64,000 nucleotides of DNA from the NCBI GenBank assembly GCA_017979445.1, contig CM030711.1, positions 45,617,560 through 45,681,559 on the forward strand, in the 5' to 3' direction. A model generated the notes under the pieces. That model was not told where the DNA came from. It worked only from the letters and a program-made list of their open reading frames with translations, and did no database searches. The DNA is from Akebia trifoliata (lineage: Eukaryota > Streptophyta > Magnoliopsida > Ranunculales > Lardizabalaceae). The position numbers and the translations under genes are program-made. This document shows positions 1-13,300 of this stretch, piece by piece (positions within the stretch are counted from its first letter, which is position 1; the number at the start of each line of letters is the position of its first letter).

Positions 1-744
1 ATCCTATGTGCCTTATCTTACGGAATTTATGGGTTCTACTCAATTTTTTTACTTGATGGATAACAACAGTATCCCCTTTATTGTTGATTTTTTTTTATTA
101 GTAAAAAAGATTTCATTAATTATGAGGATAAAGCAAACAAGCAAAAGATCAAGCACTGCAGGTGGTCTAGGACCTAGAAAAGACACTCCTTAAGAAAGAT
201 AAAAAGAAGCATAATGAAGCCCCCAAGCAATAAACAAACAGAAAAAACACCCCCAGAGTTCAAGCTACACTAACAGGAATTCCTTTCTAAACAACATAGC
301 TTTGATAACCATAATATAACCACTTACACCTTAAACCTCCTTCCTTCCTCTAGAAAGTTCTAGCATTCCTCTTCCTCCAAATGCATCAACAAATGCCAAA
401 GGAAGCAGGCTCCACAAAATTGTGCCTCTAGATTTAAATGCAATGAGGACCAACTGCCAAATAGAGCCTCAACGGGACAAGTAAGAGTCTTCACTAAGTA
501 GTATTTAGGAGACTCCAAGTCTTCACTAAATGTTTCTCAATTTCCTTTTCTAATACATTGGTCAATAGAGCTCAAATTGAAAAAGATGACAGAAAATTAG
601 TGGTTAACTCAGAATTTTGCCAAGTTCAATCAATTTGGCGGGTTTTGGATACGGACACCAAACCCTGATTTTTTTCCTGTCTGTTTTTAATATAATTTTG
701 ATCTTTGCCTATCCCATTGAAAGTGATCTGCTGGGTTTTTTTAG
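1..744. other. No exon recognised; probably RHD3 intron
   Basis: No coding exon is recognisable here. The segment precedes the first RHD3-like exon, which begins after a polypyrimidine-AG acceptor at 743-744. It is therefore probably the 3' part of a long intron of that gene. Short open frames in it have no protein character. If the gene is instead 5'-truncated by rearrangement, this would be foreign flank; the sequence alone cannot decide. Confidence 0.5.
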
Positions 745-1542
745 ATAGTCCGACCCGCATACAAATCATTGCTGCGACATCTACGGTCCAGAACTTTAGA
801 CAATTTCAAGGAAGCATTTGATAAGGCTCTGAATGGAGGGGAAGGATTTGCTGTTGCTTCTCGGGATTGCACTCAATCTTTTATGTCTATATTTGATGCA
901 GGATGTGCAGGTATAATAGAGGATTTCATATTTCTCATATTGTCAATCACAAATGAAGAAAAGAAAACAAAAAGCTATGCATCCTACCATCCACCTCTGT
1001 TTTTTCGTATCTAATTGAATCCAGGCTTCATGCCTTAGTGCCATTTGCTTAAATGAATGATTGTGGGGTCAACTCCCACAGGGTATGCTTCACTATTTGT
1101 CTTTCTCATTCAAAATGTATGGTGTTTAATGTGAAATAGTTGGTGTTTCCACGGCATTTGGTGGGGTCGCAGCATTTTAATTACAGTCAGACCCAGCCTA
1201 TAATGTCTTCATAAAGTTTTAAAAAATAGTCCTGTTTGGTCTTCAAGGATTTGGTGACCTCTTAAAAAATTTCCTGTGGCCTTCTATTTTTGGGATTTGA
1301 CCACATGAATGTTTGACTCCTTCATGGAACTAGATACCAAAAATCGGCCATATTGGTGACTTCCAGCCATTAGGTTCAATCATTTTTTATGCATTGGTCT
1401 CTAGCCACTAGGATTTGATTTTTTTTTTTTTTTTTTAATTTTCTGTTTCTTCTCTTGTGAATGTATTGTTTTTTCCCTGAATGTCTCGATTTATCTTTTC
1501 TATTTTAATGATATATATATATATATATATAATATATATATA

Positions 1543-1581
<39 letters not shown>

Positions 1582-4500
1582 CGTTCAAGGGCAAACTTTT
1601 TGGCAAAACATTTTTCAAAACATGGGTTAGAGATTTTGGAATGGGCTGATTTTTGGTGAGGATGATCTCTACGGTGAGTAGATCATCCTCACCAAAAATC
1701 AGCCCATTCCAAAACTTCTAACCCATGTTTACCAGTTGAAAAATCGTGCACCGTCCATTTTTTGTAAACTATTTTTGATGGTGTTAGAAGTTTTGGAATG
1801 AGCTGATTTTTGGTGAGGATGATCTCCTCACCGTAGAGATCATCCTCACCAAAAATCAGCCCATTCCAAAACTTCTAACTCATGTTTTGAAAAATGTTTT
1901 GCCAAAAAGTTTGCTAAAAAGTTTGCCATTGAACGCCCCCCCATATATATATATAAGAGAAATGCCTAACATATCCATGACAAAAACCGTAATATTCTGA
2001 GATAAACAATATGAACATAATTTTTGTCTTTTTTCCTTTTACCCATGCCGATTGCTTGTATGTTTCAACCAAACACAAACTGAAACAAAAAATAAAAAAT
2101 AAAAATTTGAACTATAATTCGGATTTCATTCTTCATACCATAAACTGACTTGTAATTTTCAGAAATACTTTGATGGATCCAGTTTTGATGGAATTCCTAT
2201 TAATTTCCAGTGCATTCTTTTTTCAAAATCTCTCCTACGGACTTGTGTTGAGTAGTATGCTGATCTCATTAAGTTTACAGATGCGGCTATTAAACATGCT
2301 AATTGGGACCCATCCAAGGCTCAGGATAAGCTTCAGCGTGATATGGATGCACATGTTGCTTGTGTCCGTACTGCCAAACTGTCTGAACTTGCTGCCTTAT
2401 ATGAGGTATGGGAACATGGGGTTCCTTTTTGTGGGTATATTTGGTTTCCTCACAATAAGGTTTTAAATCCTAGATATTAATTATAGTTTGGCCTTGACTT
2501 TTGGTACTATATACACATGATAACCATTATTACTTAGCAAGTTCAACTGGTCATCATAGATTTGATATGCATGCAGGGAAAACTGGATAAAGCATTATCA
2601 GAACCCGTGGAATCTCTTTTAGATGCTGCTAGTAATGACACCTGGCCATCCATAAGAAACCTTCTTCGGCTTGAGACACAATCAGCTGTCTCTGGGCTCG
2701 CTAGTGCATTCTCTGGCTTTGACATGGACCAAAAAACTGTTGATGAACTGCTCGCAAACCTCAAGGATTATGCCAGAAGTGTGGTTGAAACTAAGGCAAG
2801 AGAAGAAGCTGGAAGGGTTCTGATACGTATGAAGGACAGGTAGTGATACCTGGAATTATTTATATACCATACTGTTTCTGCTGAATTCTATTTTGGGAGT
2901 AACTAAATAAAATCAATTACAGGTTTTCTACATTTTTTAGCCATGATTCTGACTCAATGCCAAGGGTTTGGACTGGGAAGGAAGACATACGTGCAATTAC
3001 AAAAGCTGCTCGCTCTGCAGTATGTCGTGGCTTATTCTCTTAATTGTTTAAATCTTCAGTTTTGTATTATATGTGTTACCCTCATGATCGTAAAAATTTT
3101 CTTTCCAGTCCTTGAAGTTGCTCTCTGTTATGGCTGCAATCCGGTTAGATGATGATGCTGATAACATTGAGAATACTCTCTCAGTTGCTCTAGTGGATAC
3201 TACTACCAAGAGCGGTGGTGATAACAGGAGCATCACATCATTTGACGCATTGGCTTCGAGCACTTGGGAAGAGGTGACCATTTGTAGTCGTCGGAACTCA
3301 TTGATGTTTTTCTAATTATATGATTTTGTGCCTATATTCTGCAATGGGCTGGCTTTATATATTTTACTAAAAGGTGCACAGTACACAGTACACATCAGGT
3401 GTAGGGAAAGAAAAAAAACTGAATGGCCCTTATGTCGACTTAGCACTATTTTTACAATCTTCACCTTTAACAGGTAATTTCAGTCGAGGCATGGCTACTG
3501 ATGAGGGATTTTGTGTGCAACAGTTATATCTGCACGTTCACTGGAATCCACAAGCTTCTTTGTCTTTTTAATTAGTCAGACTTCTCTATTGGAGAATTTA
3601 GGCCCAGAGATGAATTCTTTCAATTTCGACCTCTCATCCTAGTGCCACATGTAGGAATAAGATTTTTTTTCCTCACTACAAAAAGTAAAATTTACAAAAA
3701 GATAACTTGTGGTGCCCTTTGGGAGGAACTACCAAATTTTCATATGATCCCAAACAACTGCTCTATGCACAAATGATTTTAACTTGCTACGGATGAGATT
3801 TCTTTTCTATGCATGCGTAGCTCAATATTGAAGTTGGAGGGAAGATAATCCATGTCAGGAACAGTATGAGGACTCACCCTGCATTATTAGATTCTGAAAA
3901 TTCTTTTTAGTCATCTTGTTCCTGACAAGGACTGTTACTTCTTTGAATTCCCAGGTCATAATTCGAAGCATGGATTTTGTCATTTTGATACATACCCTCT
4001 ACTTCAGTAATCTGACAGATAAATGAGCTAAAACCTCAGGAAACTAATATTTGTGCAATCCTTTTATTTTTCCAAACATGTTTATTATGTCAACACATGA
4101 AGTAATTCATACCATGGGAAATTGCCTAAGAGTCTTGCATGTTTTGTTTGTGTAAATATACATGAGAAAATGACATCTTGTTTCATCTGTTTCTTATTTA
4201 ATCCAAATGCTATCAAATGGGAATCTTCCCTGTAATAAAATGCTTACATTTTGACACAAACTGCCAAAAAAAACTTCACTCAATTATAATTTTTTGAATT
4301 CTTTGTATAGTTAAGAAAAACAATCATTTGCTTTCCAAGGTTTTCTGTCAAGAGCTTATTCTCTCATTATGCACTTTTTCCCAGGTTCCCCCAACAAAAA
4401 CTATGATTACACCTGTACAATGCAAATCTTTGTGGAGGCAATTCAAGACAGAGACGGAGTACAGTGTTACTCAGGCCATTGCTGCTCTGGTATGCTCTCA

Positions 4501-5731
4501 AATTATGATTTCAACATTATTTATATTAATGTGTCTACATGGGAAGGATATTGGGGTTTTCTTACAGTAGTTTTTTGGATTAATAGAATTATACTAGATT
4601 AACTTTAAAAGTTTCTACCTTGCACAAAATTGTCGTAAATTTAGTGGTTTTATTGATAGTGTTCCTTTTATGGTGGTATGGTGTTTCCTGGAGAACTTTT
4701 CTATTTAAAGTTCCTGTTGTGGTGCACGATGTGGTGAATTTTTGAGTTGCGAAGATATCCTTTTATAGGAAATCATTGTCTAAAAGGATTAGCCTTGCAT
4801 ATATTGACAGTTCAATTTGGTGTGTCAGTTCTGCAAATTAATTTCCTGCTGGACACATTTTTTTTTTACCTTTTCTTTTCTTACAATATTTTTCTTCCTT
4901 TCAATATTTAACTGATGAGGACAGTGAAATATTGGTGAGTATGAGCTCATGTATTATAGGTGTTAATTATACTAGATATATTTTCTTCTCTATTTTTTCA
5001 AATTGTAAATATTTTTGAAATTTTTTGTCAAGGATGTCTGATAGAAAACCTCCCCCCTTCTTTTTTTTCCCTTTCAGGAAGCTAATAAGCGAAACAACAA
5101 CTGGTTACCACCTCCATGGGCAATTGTTGCCTTGCTTATCCTGGGATTCAATGAATTTATGTCCCTATTGAGGTAGTTAATCATAACTCATGCAATTGAG
5201 ACGCTTGCTTTTGCCGCCTCACACTAATCTTTGTTTACTTCAACACTTGCTTCACAGGAATCCATTATATCTTCTTGTAATCTTTGTCACTTTTCTACTG
5301 GTCAAAGCCCTATGGGTCCAGCTAGATGTCTCTGCTCAATTCCGCAATGGTGCTGTAAGTACTAATTTATTGAACATTTGACAATCATACCCATTCTTTA
5401 TTAAGCTTAAAACATATTTATTTTATATTTTCGTAACGAGTTATGCATGGCTTGATTTGTGAGCCATGTCCACCTGCAGCTTCCGGGTCTTCTCTCCGTG
5501 TCTACCAAGTTTCTTCCAACTGTGATGAACCTCATCAGGAAACTAGTGGTGGAGGGGCAAAAGCCTACAACAGCTGGTCCCCAAAGAAACTCTACTTTAG
5601 AATCGAGATCGGGGAATGGTGTTGGCGTTCATAGGGATTCTATACCAAGTGCGTCATCTACTAATATAACATCAGAGAATGGGGTTGAATTGTCAAACCC
5701 TTTACGGAAAGGACAAGTTGAAAAGAATTGA
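745..5731 (+). CDS. RHD3: RHD3/Sey1-family ER membrane GTPase, C-terminal half (partial)
   Basis: This is the 3' part of a ROOT HAIR DEFECTIVE 3 gene, a dynamin-like GTPase that fuses ER tubules (plant counterpart of atlastin/Sey1p). Nine exons join in one frame: 745-910, 2281-2405, 2577-2839, 2923-3019, 3109-3273, 4385-4489, 5078-5172, 5258-5354 and 5480-5731. All have GT-AG borders, and together they give about 454 residues. Family signatures in order are [81 protein letters not shown] and [16 protein letters not shown]. Two hydrophobic segments follow (visible residues about 321-338 and 340-360), forming the hairpin ER anchor. The tail is Ser/Asn-rich and cytosolic, ending at TGA 5729-5731. 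The GTPase domain with its G1-G4 motifs is upstream of the window, since full-length members are about 800 residues. Intron 1 carries a MITE. The visible exons have no disruption. Plants have RHD3 and RHD3-like paralogues, and which one this is stays open. Confidence 0.92.
1511..1575. repeat. (TA)n microsatellite beside MITE
   Basis: An imperfect TA dinucleotide tract in RHD3 intron 1. It abuts the left end of the hairpin MITE at 1576, and another short TA tract follows the right end at about 1943. Confidence 0.9.
1576..1942. mobile_element. Hairpin-in-hairpin MITE, copy 1 (RHD3 intron 1)
   Basis: A roughly 370-bp non-coding element lying between TA tracts. Its outer ends are inverted: GGGTAGCGTTCAAGG.. 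at left, ..CATTGAACGCCCCCC at right. Inside are two nearly perfect hairpins (about 1624-1724 and 1785-1890), each made of GAATGGGCTGATTTTTGG then GTGAGGATGATCT and its reverse complement. They flank a centre with ACCGTCCATTTTTTG. There is no open frame, so it must be mobilised in trans. It is the clearest member of the dominant repeat family here. Confidence 0.88.
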
Positions 5732-6240
5732 AATGGTTAATCTCATCGATTATCAGAGTTGGTGCAGGTCATGTTCAAGCAACTTTCTGTTAGGTGCCAT
5801 CGTTTTTCTTGACGTGTCATGGGAAGTCAAGAGTTGCTCAAGAAAAAGTTTTTGAGGTCAGTTGATTTTCCTTTATAGGCTTCAGGTCTGGCGGTGTCAT
5901 TTAATGGCTATAGAAGTCGTCTTTTTTGTTTCCTAATGATTTTTTGGTTTGGTAAGATAGAATTGTTAATGAACACATTGATACATTAAGGCTTGATTAA
6001 GTATTGAGACCAAATCCATTTGATTTCAAAAATGGATTACTAGTCCCACTTTTCGGGGATAAATGTAAATGACTTTCTCATTAATTTCGACCTCGTCTCC
6101 ATAGCAATATTATTCCAAGCTTATGATAAACTCAGATCTTAATCCAAGTTTTGGGTTTTTAGTTAACCTTCTGTCTTGCCTTCTATTTGTTTCTAGTCAA
6201 CAGCAGCAGCAGTAGCGGCTTTTGGGGTCAGCAAAACTAA
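5732..6240 (+). other. RHD3 3' UTR and downstream flank
   Basis: Non-coding sequence after the RHD3 stop codon. No canonical AATAAA is obvious close to the stop, so the transcript end cannot be placed. No other gene is seen. Confidence 0.5.
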
Positions 6241-6342
6241 GACAGTTGCTATTGCCACACTAACTTTTGTTAATGCCCCACCAAGTGTGTGCAATTCTTT
6301 GGTGATTTATATAGGAATTGGTGTGGCAATAGTAGCTCTCTA
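6241..6342. mobile_element. Short inverted-repeat MITE (GCCACACYAA ends)
   Basis: The left end contains GTTGCTATTGCCACAC and the right end contains GTGTGGCAATAGTAGC, which are inverted copies about 100 bp apart. The same ends bound the 1-kb element at 38238-39233, so this looks like a small deletion derivative of that family. Confidence 0.6.
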
Positions 6343-7770
6343 AACAAATCCCGCTTCTCTATTCAGTTCTGTCCAAAGCCAAGTCTCCTATTGTTGAGAA
6401 TGAGTTCACAACTGCTTTTATTGTCTATATCTACGTTTTTTTGGAGTTTCCTCTTGTTCTTTTAGGACTTTTAACTTGACTTTCTACATCCACGTTCTTT
6501 TAGTTTATTGCGTATTGATGTATTTTGACTTAAACATCCAACCCCATAAAGCATAGTTGATCTTTCTAACTGTCTTATAAAATTTTTCTTCAGGATTGAT
6601 TGGTATGCATTTATTACATAGTACTCTAAAAGTGCACATCTACTATATTTATAGAATGAAACACAAAGGTGAATCTTACTTAACTATTGTTTTGTGGGAT
6701 ATAAGAATCGAGACGAAGGAGTGAGATTTACAAAAGTCCACTTTATTGCATTGTCTCTTCTCAGCCCTTTCAACTTTATTGTATTTCTTCTCCTCACTTT
6801 TTCATTAATACCTATCTAACTTTACTATCTTTCCTCTTTAGCCTTACAAGGGCATTTTTGAATAGTATTTGAAAACTCATGAACTGGACTCTATTTCATT
6901 GACCTAAAAAATAACGATTAGTTACACCAGTATTATAATATTACAAGAATTTAGCTAGAATGTATACGTTAATGTTAATATTTTTGAACTTGTACTATCC
7001 TAGTAATTTCGAGATCTCTCACCCATGAGTTGTTAAATTCCTCAAAAAAAATATAATGAGACCGATTCAATTAGGCCTGGTTTTCAAAAATCGATTGAAC
7101 CAGTTTTAGGCTGAGTCAAATGGCATCCCAACTCATACCCAGTCCCTCTGTTCCAACTCACCTCAGTCAAATTGAGTCAGCCCAAAGTTTTAAAACCATG
7201 AGGCAAATGCATTATATCAAAGAATCCAAATAACATCTCCAATCCAATATTTAAATCATGATTTGGAAGAGCAAGGGGAACAGTCTTCCCCAAATCATAT
7301 CTTTCATGTTTAATATGACACTATTTCAGATCAAGTATACTCAAATCTGGGTCAGTGCCCAAGTCTAATATACATAATATCAATATCTTACATATTCACT
7401 GAGACTTTTTAAATCTTGTTGGAGACCAAGATAATTCATTCGAGTTATCTCAGTATCATCCACCAATGAGATGAGTTGACAAGTGGTCTCAAAGACATGG
7501 TCTGTTCTAATTCTAAGGCATTTTTTAAAATCTCGTTCAAGACAACCATATAAATTGGATATCTTGTCTGAGACGACTCGGTTTCGTTCATGGATGAGAT
7601 GAGACATCAAAATGAGTTTTAAAACCATCGTATAGGAGAGGAGGAAGATCACCTGATGAAAGAAGTTTAATTAGGCGAACCAGAAGAAGCTGAAATCCTC
7701 CTTTCCCCTAATCCTTACTCCTTAAAACACCAAAACTCAACTCTGATATCCAGCTAGTCGACTCAACTCG
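6343..7770. other. Intergenic, RHD3 to neprosin array
   Basis: No gene is seen. The right part contains a member of the CGAGAC-rich repeat family (7380-7632). The stretch at 7060-7190 is a degenerate, CT/GA-poor sequence with no coding frame. Confidence 0.5.
7380..7632. repeat. CGAGAC-rich dispersed repeat, copy a
   Basis: A degenerate array of short words such as GAGACGACTC and GATGAGATGAG ending in GAGTTTTAAAACCATCG. Related copies at 21750, 33840, 37827 and 41938 begin or end with ATGGTTTTAAAACTCG or its complement. An open frame runs across it on the minus strand but has no domain character. Confidence 0.6.
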
Positions 7771-10304
7771 AATGAGCCGATCATTTTGCCCAAAAAAAAT
7801 CTATTATTTTCAAGGTTTTCAACCTTTATGGTAAGTTACTTAAATCTATTTAAACCTTGCATCCAATCCCTTGTTTTCAACCTAGGCTTAAACCTTTGTA
7901 GATACCCCATTATTTTTCTTTTCCAACCCAAAATTCCATTCTGTTTTGACTTCTTCGAAAATCCTATTTTACCGTAAAGTTTGAAGTAGATAGAATTTTA
8001 AGGTTAAAGATGAAAATTCAAGTGTATTTGATTAGAAATTGAATATTAAGGCATTTAGGTCATTTTCTACTAGTCTTGCATAAAAGTTTCATTTCAATGA
8101 ACTGTAAAATAAGCAATATTGGCGTAGTTGTCTAATTAATTTTTTTTTTAATTTTTTTTATTTATTATTAAGCACTATTAAGCTAATTGCCTTATTAGTT
8201 TCTTTCTAAAAAAAGCTTTATTTGTAAATCTAGCTAAACAGTATGTACAGATAAAAGTCAACCTCTCAATAATTGTCTTCTTAAGTTCTTTCTAAAATAA
8301 CTTAGGGGATTGCTATTATCCAATATCTCATAGGAATGTTAGCATTCTCTATTATATTGATGTTTCAATAATACCCTTGCCTATTTTACTTTTTAGTAAA
8401 AAAGACGGGGGTATGTTAGTCTTTTACATAATAATGTTAAGGGTATTTTAATCTTTAGATTTAAATATTTTATTTATAATACATACTTTGACAATCATTG
8501 CCGATAAGCATTTATTAAATAAAAGATCAATACATCCTTATCTTTCTCACTAAAAGGTAAAATAGGAAAGTGTATTATTGTAAAATAAATGTGGTGGATA
8601 ATGCTAATGACCCTATAAAATCTTCGACATTAGTATTTTCCAATATTTCATTTATAAAATAAACCAAACAAAGGTCTGCCTTTCAACAACGTTCTGATAG
8701 AGTACATCTCCGAAGGTAAGAACTCTTTCTTAACTTGTTTCTTTTGCTCATGTTGATTATTTGATTTCAATAATTACTCAACCACAACATTCCCCTTATT
8801 CAAAACCTCACCTCAGTCCTTCTCTAGAATCCCTAACTAGAGAAATGCGCTAGGAAAATAATTAATTTAAAAAAAAAAGAAAAAAAAAAAGAAGAAGAAA
8901 TGAAAGGTCATGTCTCACATATTTTTTGTGTTTTAAAAGGGGAGAATGTTGATGTCTTGTAAAGCATATAAGTTGTTAGCAACTTCTAAAACTTTTTTTT
9001 TTTCATTACTTGCCATTTAAAATTAATTTTATTTTAATTTTCGTCATAAATATCACTAGAGTGTTGAAAAGTTATTTACAATGACTACAAATCTTGTTTT
9101 TGCGATGAGTTGTGCGGAGAGGTAAAATGATGATGAGAAAGAGAGAGAGAGACCCCAATATATGAGACAAGGTGGTGGTATGATTTGAGGCTACTTACTT
9201 ACTAACCGGAGTACTTGCCTTTATTATGTGATTTTCTCTCTCCGGTTCCTTAATCGGGTATTTAGGAGAGAAAGGAACTACTGAACCAAGTAAACCGGCC
9301 TCAACGAGTCCCTCAGGACTACAAAATGTTGGGGCACACTGGTGCCTATTAACTCCACGCCACAACTATACCTCTATCTATCAAAATTGGCACAAAAACG
9401 AGTAGGAAATCAAGATGACTTGCCCCCTTTCAAGGAAAACTATTACTACCAAAACAGAACCATTAGAATTCCCCTTGTTTGGTATCATAAGATTCTATTT
9501 TATATGCAAATAGACTGTAAATCACTAAAATGTTTGATGGGATGATTGTTAGATAAAGTCCACACAATACATGATTAAACAAACCGTAATAATCCCTTGA
9601 CCTTCAAACCTACATTTTTGTCCCATCTCTACGTTGATCATATTTTTACCATCTCACTTATGATCAATCTAAGTTGTATACATGTGGACTGATTAATTTG
9701 GCACCATCTACAAAACCCCTTAGTTTTTTCATTAAAAGATTTTTTTATTGCTAAGCAAGTAAGATTTATATAAGAAAAAGAATATACAAAAGGGGTTTTT
9801 CATAAAAAGAATAAGATCTTTTTAATGGAATTAATTGGGGGTAGCATGATCTTAAATGTTTCACGTTAGTCTTTGCAGGATTCTACTTTGACCTCTCCCC
9901 TCCTTTCTTATTATGATTTCATCCTTGAAGAATTTATTCATTGAGAAATTCTTGGATGAATAATGTATGAAACAAGGTATATTTTAAAAAGATTACATCA
10001 ACTAAGATATGAAAATATTCTAATATAAATATACTAATTTATTAATACTTCCTAATGTAGAATATCTACATTTATTATGCTCCATAATTACCTTCCTTTT
10101 TGATGAGATACATGTATCTCATTTATCATAATATGATGCATCATATTCTCTTACAATCTCTTATATTATTTATTTAAATTTATTGAGCCAAAGAAAAGTT
10201 TTCTTCTTTCATGCATATATATTACCCATGTGAACATGTATATCTCACTCTCTACAATCTAGTTTTTTGATTTACAGAAAGATTTGAAGAGACTATCTTG
10301 CTCC
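7770..10304 (+). promoter_or_regulatory. Upstream region of neprosin gene A, duplicated with the gene
   Basis: No coding exon is seen. Blocks of this DNA recur upstream of gene B: 7790-7900 matches 16240-16345, 8640-8740 matches 17100-17215, and 9120-9440 matches 17920-18470. Weaker matches lie upstream of gene C (29330-29560 and 31120-31300). A conserved AAG|GTAAGAACTCTTTC donor-like site at 8713-8728 and an acceptor-like TTTACAG at 10271-10277 could bound a 5'-UTR intron of gene A. That splice is inferred. TATA-like CATATATATTA at about 10213 is an alternative promoter site. Confidence 0.45.
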
Positions 10305-13300
10305 ATGGAGAAAACAAGCTATGGCCATGGGAGAAAACTCATAAGAGGAAACATGTTATTTTTTGCTGTAATTGCTATGGGTTTGTGTGTTGGAGTGTTG
10401 GAAGGAAGAACTGCTTTTGAAGAAGACTTCAATCTGAAGAGTCATTTGAAACTTTTAAACAAGCCAGCAATCAAGACCATTGAGGTTGTCGTTCACTTGT
10501 TAAGAGTTCATAACTGTTTTGGTCATTACTATGTTCTTGCAAGTTTTTTTTTTTTTTTTCCTTCTTAATTTTTTTTTTTTTTAAAACTTTTGCAGAGTGA
10601 AGATGGAGATATTATTGATTGTGTTGATATTTACAAACAACCTGCTTTCGATCATCCTTTACTACAAAATCACACTCTCCAGGTTCCTCTGAACTTTATT
10701 ATTATTATTTTTTAGTTATCCATTTTGCTAGACTAGACATGAGCTTCCTCTTTGGGGTTAAGAGAGTGAAAGGAGAAAAGACAATATATAAAGTTATAGG
10801 GGTATTTTTATAAATGAGAGAAGAAAAAAGACAAATAAACTTCTCCGAAACATTCTTTATGTAAGGATAAAGATTGAGACAAAAGGGTGAAAATCCATCT
10901 TGATTTATTATATAGATTTATTCTCTTAGTTATTTTATGAAAGAATAGTCTCTTAATTATTAATTACAAGAAGCCTAATAAAACTTACATAGAAAATCAT
11001 GGAGAAAAATCCTAAATAAGAGTAAGGGTAGTATAATCAAACCCCCTAAGAAAAAAAAATGCAAGATTATGCTTACTTCTTTAGTGAAAGTCAATGTCCT
11101 TTTTTGTTGATGAATTAATTGTGCAAATTTGTTTTTATACAAATTTTGATTTAATAAATAATTGAAGTTTTGTATAAAAAAAATTCAAAATTTCATCGTT
11201 ATTCATATAAAAAAAAACGACGTTGACTTCCGGGTCAAAGGAAAAACCTACTCTTGCATTTTTCTTGTAGGGGATTTTTACTAAATTATCATAAAAATAA
11301 ACTCTATTTCAAATAAATCTAATTCTAATCTTATTTTCTATAAAAAAAACATAATTTGTTGTATTGTTGTCGATCATTTTAGTCATTACAATGCTTCATA
11401 TCTAATACTCTTTAACATATTGATGCCTTACCGTATTTGAATTAACAAACGTGAATCTAACTCTGACTCAGATGAGACCGAGCAACTATCCGAAAGCAAG
11501 CGATAGATTGTTTTCCTTTCAACAGATATGGCAAAAGAGCGGAAGTTGTCCAGAGGGGACAGTCCCCATTAGAAGAACTCGAAAATCTGACTTACTCAGA
11601 GCTTTTTCCTTGGAACGCTATGGAACAAAAAATACAACCAACTCCAATTCAGAGAATGAGGTACAAAATTATGGCCTAATATTGTTTTGAAATCAATATT
11701 AAATCCTTGTAAGAAATTGGGTAGCATTTGGCTTAGTTTTCGGACTTTTAAAAGTGCTTTTTTAGTCAAATTACTGTCACATTTTTTCTCATAAAATCCA
11801 AAATTTGAAAGAAGTCCTACTAACAATCGAAAGAAGCGTTTCAGATCTGATCGAAAGAAGTCCTACTCACAATCATTTTTCTTATATAATTGATTCCATA
11901 TAGAAGCATTTCTATTGAAATTTGAAAGCAATATCATGGGCATGGGCTAACTTGTATATACATATTTTCCATAAATAGAATCTGGTAGTAGTGGCAAAAG
12001 GTGACTTCTATGGAGCAAAAGCACAAATTAATGTTTGGAAAATTCATGTTGAGCCCAAGGAATTCAGTGCCTCTAAAATGATTATTCTCACTCTCAGTGA
12101 GGATGGTAGTTTGGTCACTAGTAGCATTCAAGCTGGATGGATGGTATGCATGTTATCTTGAATTTTTTTTTTTTTTTACTTTTTGGATTTAATGTTAGAA
12201 AAATTACCTCGATATCTCAAACCATAATTAATGAAGTTTTTAGGAGAGATATTATCTCATTTATGAACTTGTCTTGTTTCAGATACATCCGCAACTATTT
12301 GAAGATCACCAGACCAGATTATTTACATATTGGACTGTAAGTTTTATGTGGTTTAAATTTTTTAGTTTTTTATTTTGTGTGTGTGTGGGCGCACGTGAGA
12401 GAGAATTCTGAACGACCATTGGAATTTTCCAACAAGTCTCTAGCTTTGAGAACAATAGTAAATCTTGTAGATCTATCTTTCTTCATGTTTGATCTACGAT
12501 CCATTGGGACTTTCCACTAATGATTCTCACACTCTCTCTCTCTCTTTGCAATGTTTTAAAGTTGTTTTTATATTATTATCAAGGTTATATTTCTCCACCA
12601 AAGTTATATACATGAAAAATTGTTGTAAAAATCTCAATGATTATGCAAATTTTTTAGGGTATCGTTCTTAAAATTTGCATAGTGTCAAGTCTCGACACTA
12701 AAATGTACCTCAGAATTGAGACTAAACGTTACCTATCATCAAACATCGACGAAAACTATAATAGAATGATTCGTCAAGGTTTGATGATAGGTAACATTGA
12801 GACTCTACTCTGAGATACATTCTCATGTTGAGTCTCGACCCTCGATAAATTTAAGAACTATACCCATCCATGAAATCATTGAGTTTTTTGTTACTATTTC
12901 CAATTTATGTAACTTTAGAGAAGAAATATATCGCGGTTGATAAGAGTATAAAAATGATTTTAAAATAATAGAAAGAAAGAGAAGAAAGAGCCGAGAACCA
13001 TTGATGAACTCCAATGGCTGTTTGGTAGTGAAAATGGACAATTTTCTCCCTTATTTAACCGTGTAAAAGATTGGGACTTAGGAGGGAGGAAATTATAATT
13101 TACAAAAATATTTCCTAAGGATTTACTAAAGAATTTGTAATATGGGGGCATTTTTGTCCAAAAATATGAGTTATCATTTATGCTTTTAGAGGGATCACAA
13201 TGATGTTCATGTCTTAAATCAACACAAAACCGTAATTAAACCAACAAAACCCAATTTAAATTGATAGAAAAAAAAAAAATACTCAATAAAACTGGAGAAT

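Noticed and set aside
2170..2280. Possible extra RHD3 exon after a TTTTCAG site
   Set aside because: The frame hits a stop, does not match RHD3, and the real exon starts after TTTACAG at 2281 with perfect phase.
7380..7652. 90-codon minus-strand frame looking like a helical protein
   Set aside because: It coincides with the CGAGAC-rich repeat, whose other copies have no matching frame.
10284..10304. Seven-residue N-terminal extension of neprosin gene A (and likewise gene C at 32604)
   Set aside because: It would start at TTG, and gene B lacks this segment; the ATG at 10305 is the sensible start.
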